Origin: JAHKLT01 sp046197865
GTDB lineage: Archaea > Methanobacteriota > Methanobacteria > Methanobacteriales > Methanobacteriaceae
Assembly: GCF_046197865.1 (NCBI RefSeq)
Contig: NZ_CP166990.1
Span: 682,001 to 746,000 of the forward strand
Direction: 5' to 3'
DNA: 64,000 nt
A program made the translations under genes and the position numbers. Positions 61,020-64,000 of the stretch are shown here, one piece after another (position 1 is the first letter of the stretch; each line of letters opens with the position of its first letter). The notes beneath the pieces were generated by a model, which was given only the letters and a program-made list of their open reading frames with translations, searched no databases and was not told the origin of the DNA.

Positions 61020-61529
61020 TCATACATTATTTCTTCATATATATATTGTTTGCTATTTACCTATAAAATTATGTACTTTTTATTTTACTTATTTACTTCA
61101 ATTTGTATTATATATAACTATTCATATTTTTACACACATACATACACACACTAAATTTAAGTTTTTTATAAGATTTTACTATATTTTTTCTTTTATTATT
61201 TCACAATTATTTTAGAACAATTTTAAAAAAAATTTTGCAATCGTATTGTTTTTTAATTTTTTTTCAATTAATCCATAAATTTTAATATTTTTTTCAAATT
61301 TGATAAATTTTTAATTTAACAATATATGTGTACACACATACACACTTAACAAAGTATATAAGTGATTATAGTAAAAAGTAATAACTAGAATTTACATGTT
61401 AAAATGTATTTAATTAAAAATATATGGAAATGATTAATAAATTTATATAAAACAAGGGTTTTAAGTTTTTATATATGAATAATGCCCATTTCCTTCCAAA
61501 ACACAAATTAACTTAATATGGGAGATAAA
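61020..61529. other. Intergenic region with CA-rich repeats
   Basis: About 500 bases without a gene. Two CA-rich repeats stand out: TACACACATACATACACACA at 61131-61150, and TGTGTACACACATACACACTT at 61327-61347, the latter with the palindrome TGTGTACACA. Both run in the same direction, about 190 bases apart, in otherwise T/A-rich sequence. They may be operators for the ribbon-helix-helix gene or its neighbour, or a larger replication or control site. Confidence 0.45.
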
Positions 61530-61838
61530 GTGAGACCAAGAAATGATAATAAAACTATGATAATTTTAGTTGTCACTTTAATTGCATTTGGACTAGGTGT
61601 AGGCATTGGAACTACAATTGGATTTTCAGATAGTGATTCTGCAGCTCAAGATGATGTAAATAAAACACCTATTGAAGTAGATGTGACAAATAATATTTCT
61701 GCTTATGAAAATCGTACTGATGTGTGGTATGATCCTTTGGAAGATGATTTTTATGAAAATGAAAATGATACTTCAAAAAACGTAATTCATTATTCTGAAC
61801 AAGAATTATATTATAATGATTCTGAGTTAAATTATTAA
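61530..61838 (+). CDS. Membrane-anchored small acidic protein
   Basis: 102 residues if started at the GTG at 61530, behind GGGAG; an ATG at 61518 is possible but has no ribosome site. One membrane helix (IILVVTLIAFGLGVGIGTTIG) is followed by an acidic Asn-rich outside part with N-x-S/T sites and many Asp/Glu. Function unknown. A T-rich stretch follows before argJ. Confidence 0.65.
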   Translation: MRPRNDNKTMIILVVTLIAFGLGVGIGTTIGFSDSDSAAQDDVNKTPIEVDVTNNISAYENRTDVWYDPLEDDFYENENDTSKNVIHYSEQELYYNDSELNY

Positions 61839-61876
61839 ATAATTTAACCTTTTTTTTAAATTTTTTTAGTGAAATC

Positions 61877-63115
61877 ATGAAAATTACAGACTTAAACAAT
61901 ATAAAAATAATATCTGATGGTATTTGTGCTGTAAATGGTGTAAAAGCAGCAGGTTTTAAAGAAGATAAATATGGTTTTGCAGCTATTTTAAATGAAAATA
62001 GTATTGCATCAGGAGTTTTTACATCAAATAAAGTTAAAGCAGCACCAGTTTATTTCTCAAAAAAAGCTATTGAAGATGGAAATTTATCTTTAATTATAGC
62101 CAATAGTGGTAATGCAAATTGTTTTACAGGTAAACAAGGAATGGAAGATTGTAAAAGTATGGTTGATTTTGCAGCGAGTAAATTAAACATTTCTCCTAAT
62201 GATATAGCTATAGCATCAACTGGTGTTATAGGTAGGCATTTACCAATGGATATTATATTGAATTTAGAAGAAAAAGCTATTTCAAATTTCAGATGTTCCG
62301 CTGATGGTTCAAATAATGCTGCAAAAGCTATTATGACAACTGATACATTTCCAAAAGAATTTGCTGTAGAAGTTACATTAACTAATGGGAAAAAGGTTAA
62401 TATTGGTGGTATTACTAAAGGAACTGGCATGATAGCTCCAAACATGGGTACAATGCTTTCATTTTTAATGACTGATGCTATAATTAATAAAGAATCTATT
62501 GAACAAGCTTTAAAAATAGCTGTTAATGATAGTTATAATATGATTGTTGTTGATGGAGATGAAAGTACTAATGATACTACTATTTTAATGGCAAATGGTA
62601 AATCTGATGTTTCAGTACTAATAAACAATGAAATTGATCCAAATTTCCAAAAAGCTTTAACTTATCTTTGCCAAGAACTTGCACAAATGATGGTTAGAGA
62701 TGGTGAAGGAGCATCAAAATTTTTAGAAGTCACAGTTAAAGGTGCTAAAACTGAAAATGATGCAAGAAATGCAGTAAGGGCAATAATTTCATCTTCTTTA
62801 TTTAAAGCAGCTGTTTTTGGAGGAGATCCTAATTGGGGCAGAATTGCAATGGCAGTCGGTTATGCAGGTATTGATATAGTTCCAGATAAAATGTCTATTT
62901 CAATGGCCTCTGATGAAGAATTTATAGATCTTGTTAAAGATGGCGAACCATTAGCAATAGATAACAGTGACAATCTTAAAATAGCTGAGAAGATAATTGA
63001 TAATAAAAACATTTTAATTATTGTTGATTTAAATATTGGTGATAGTTTAGCTACTGGCTGGGGTTGTGATTTAACTTATGATTATGTGAAAATTAATGCA
63101 GAATATACTACATGA
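61877..63115 (+). CDS. argJ: Bifunctional glutamate N-acetyltransferase / ornithine acetyltransferase
   Basis: 412 residues. It makes N-acetylglutamate and recycles the acetyl group in arginine synthesis. The self-cleavage site is in GTGMIAPNMGTMLSFLMTD, where the new N-terminal Thr follows Gly rather than the usual Ala. ANSGNANCFTGKQG and DGEGASKFLEVTV are conserved. It starts behind GTGA and stands alone. Confidence 0.95.
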   Translation: MKITDLNNIKIISDGICAVNGVKAAGFKEDKYGFAAILNENSIASGVFTSNKVKAAPVYFSKKAIEDGNLSLIIANSGNANCFTGKQGMEDCKSMVDFAASKLNISPNDIAIASTGVIGRHLPMDIILNLEEKAISNFRCSADGSNNAAKAIMTTDTFPKEFAVEVTLTNGKKVNIGGITKGTGMIAPNMGTMLSFLMTDAIINKESIEQALKIAVNDSYNMIVVDGDESTNDTTILMANGKSDVSVLINNEIDPNFQKALTYLCQELAQMMVRDGEGASKFLEVTVKGAKTENDARNAVRAIISSSLFKAAVFGGDPNWGRIAMAVGYAGIDIVPDKMSISMASDEEFIDLVKDGEPLAIDNSDNLKIAEKIIDNKNILIIVDLNIGDSLATGWGCDLTYDYVKINAEYTT

Positions 63116-63246
63116 GTTTTTAATAAATATTTAAAAAACCCTTAATTTTCATAAAGTTTAAATACTATATTAACATAAATTTTAGTATTATATAAATTCT
63201 ATTTCTCTAAATTTTATATATTTACAATTACATTGAGGTTATTATT

Positions 63247-63351
63247 ATGGCAAAAGTTAAAGGAACAAATAAAAGAACAGGACAAAAGAAAGGTTATGTT
63301 AAACCTGGTAGTAAAAGAGGAAGAGGAGTTAAGCAATCTTGGAAAAAATAA
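63247..63351 (+). CDS. 34-residue basic protein
   Basis: An open frame of 34 codons from the ATG at 63247 behind GAGGT, to a TAA at 63349. It reads MAKVKGTNKRTGQKKGYVKP and ends RGRGVKQSWKK, with 14 Lys/Arg. A TATA-like ATTTTATATATT lies about 40 bases upstream. The strong ribosome site, isolated promoter and composition favour a real gene, perhaps a ribosome- or nucleic-acid-binding protein. No family recognised. Confidence 0.65.
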   Translation: MAKVKGTNKRTGQKKGYVKPGSKRGRGVKQSWKK

Positions 63352-63663
63352 TTTTCTAAGTTAACTTTTTTTTATTTTACTTCAATATAATTAAATACTT
63401 TTCAATTTTTTTTAAATTTTTATATAATGAATAGTATTTTTATTTTTAATTTTTTTCTAAATATTATATAATTCTTTTAATGGGAATATAAACTTTTTAC
63501 ATTTCATTATTTTAGATTTGAAAATTTATAATCCAATTATTTTAAAAATAGTAATTTTATTCGTTATATTTTTGTATAACCACTAATATTATTATTTGTT
63601 TAATTATAAAACAATCAATTTAATATTAGCATGACTTTATATGTATATCATTATATAAAAAGA
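63352..63663. other. Intergenic region, nothing recognised
   Basis: About 310 bases of T- and A-rich sequence between the 34-codon gene and the left end of an insertion sequence. Apart from the T-rich run just after the stop, probably a terminator, I see no frame, repeat or RNA. Confidence 0.5.
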
Positions 63664-64000
63664 TTATGGCACTGTAAATTTTCACGGGTTTTGATTTTCT
63701 TTTTTGGATGGTTTTTTTTATTTTCTTGTTTTTTTATTTTTTTTAGTGTTTTGTCTTTATTTTTTGTATTGGTTTGTGATATTGTTTGTGTATTGTGTTT
63801 TTAATAATTTATATTGGTTATATTTATATAGTATGAGTTATATATTATTAATTATGAATATTGTTAATATTTTACCTTTTAAAAAGATATTTAGGGAGAA
63901 TCAAACTTATTTGGATGATTTTGTTCGGTTAGATATTGATTTTGAACCTTTTTTTAAGAGGAATAAAAAGTATTGTGGTGATTCTATTGATTTAATAGAT
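63664..64000 (+). mobile_element. Left part of a second insertion sequence (runs off the window)
   Basis: From about 63669 the sequence GGCACTGTAAATTTTCACGG begins a low-complexity T/G-rich leader, followed by an open frame that reaches the window end. The end resembles that of the insertion sequence at 35770 (shared ACTGT-AATTT, then GGGTTTT), so a related family is likely. The right end and target duplication are outside the window. Confidence 0.5.
63854..64000 (+). CDS. Transposase, N-terminal part (3' end outside window)
   Basis: At least 49 codons, MNIVNILPFKKIFRENQTYL onward, with DDFVRLDIDFEPFFKRNKK. An earlier in-frame ATG at 63833 adds seven residues. The frame is open to base 64000. 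Called a transposase from its place inside an apparent insertion-sequence end. The catalytic part is not in the window. Confidence 0.45.
   Translation, partial: MNIVNILPFKKIFRENQTYLDDFVRLDIDFEPFFKRNKKYCGDSIDLID

Noticed and set aside
61669..61899. 76-codon minus-strand frame at the start of argJ
   Set aside because: Antisense to the acidic membrane protein and argJ; the His-rich composition comes from reading Asn/Asp-rich codons backwards.
1..64000. CRISPR arrays, rRNA genes, replication origin
   Set aside because: No regularly spaced repeats, no rRNA-like sequence and no Orc1/Cdc6 gene were seen.

Overview
The window looks like chromosome of a low-GC methanogenic archaeon of the Methanobacteriales, most probably a Methanobrevibacter. 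The base composition is very AT-rich. Archaeal markers are plain: archaeosine transglycosylase (tgtA), membrane-bound LonB, sn-glycerol-1-phosphate dehydrogenase for archaeal lipids, coenzyme F420 biosynthesis (cofC), archaeal HMG-CoA synthase with thiolase, alpha-NAC, archaeal-type proS and gltX, and DapL for diaminopimelate. Many genes begin after a GGTGAT- or GAGG-type ribosome-binding site, and several listed starts were chosen on that basis. I cannot assign a species.

Layout. 1-8.4 kb is accessory: the 3' end of a non-ribosomal peptide synthetase (terminal reductase domain), a MATE transporter fused to a histidine-kinase-type ATPase domain, two paralogous membrane-anchored proteins, and between them three copies of a small antitoxin-like/HEPN module with the same leader and palindrome. 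One copy has lost its HEPN gene. An AAA/DUF4143 ATPase sits among them. 8.4-20.6 kb holds an MnmC-like methyltransferase, tgtA, small secreted or membrane proteins, a DASS transporter, two tandem tRNA-Gly genes, the HMG-CoA synthase-thiolase pair of the mevalonate pathway, and a LemA-DUF2207 pair. 20.6-24.5 kb (minus strand) is cbiP, an unlisted 58-codon gene and an SMC/RecF-like ATPase. After a 1-kb gene-free stretch come lonB, a nitroreductase, a SWIM protein, prs, a methyltransferase with no usable start codon, gltX and a long acidic membrane-anchored protein.

35.8-37.2 kb is an intact-looking insertion sequence with near-30-bp inverted repeats and an 8-bp target duplication. Just after it, and again at 44.2 kb, lies a ~390-bp non-coding element that resembles the 3' tail of an IS200/IS605-type tnpB gene with its right-end hairpin. 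Both copies sit directly upstream of a gene in the same orientation (dapL and an ABC substrate-binding protein). Between them are a cluster of uncharacterised small proteins, a strong candidate structured RNA (41.3 kb), an AlkC-like HEAT-repeat protein and purA. An NMT1/SsuA-type ABC transporter is split by a minus-strand block. A decayed RhuM-family gene follows it.

50.3-57.1 kb is two divergent housekeeping operons: proS-cofC-thiD-unknown on the minus strand, egsA-UPF0179-rpiA-membrane protein-NAC-metallophosphoesterase on the plus strand. 57.1-61.8 kb has small regulators, an NYN-type ribonuclease overlapping a membrane-anchored protein with two cyclase-like domains, and a ribbon-helix-helix-like gene facing CA-rich repeats. 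The window ends with argJ, a 34-codon basic protein gene and the start of a second insertion sequence. No rRNA gene and no CRISPR array was seen.
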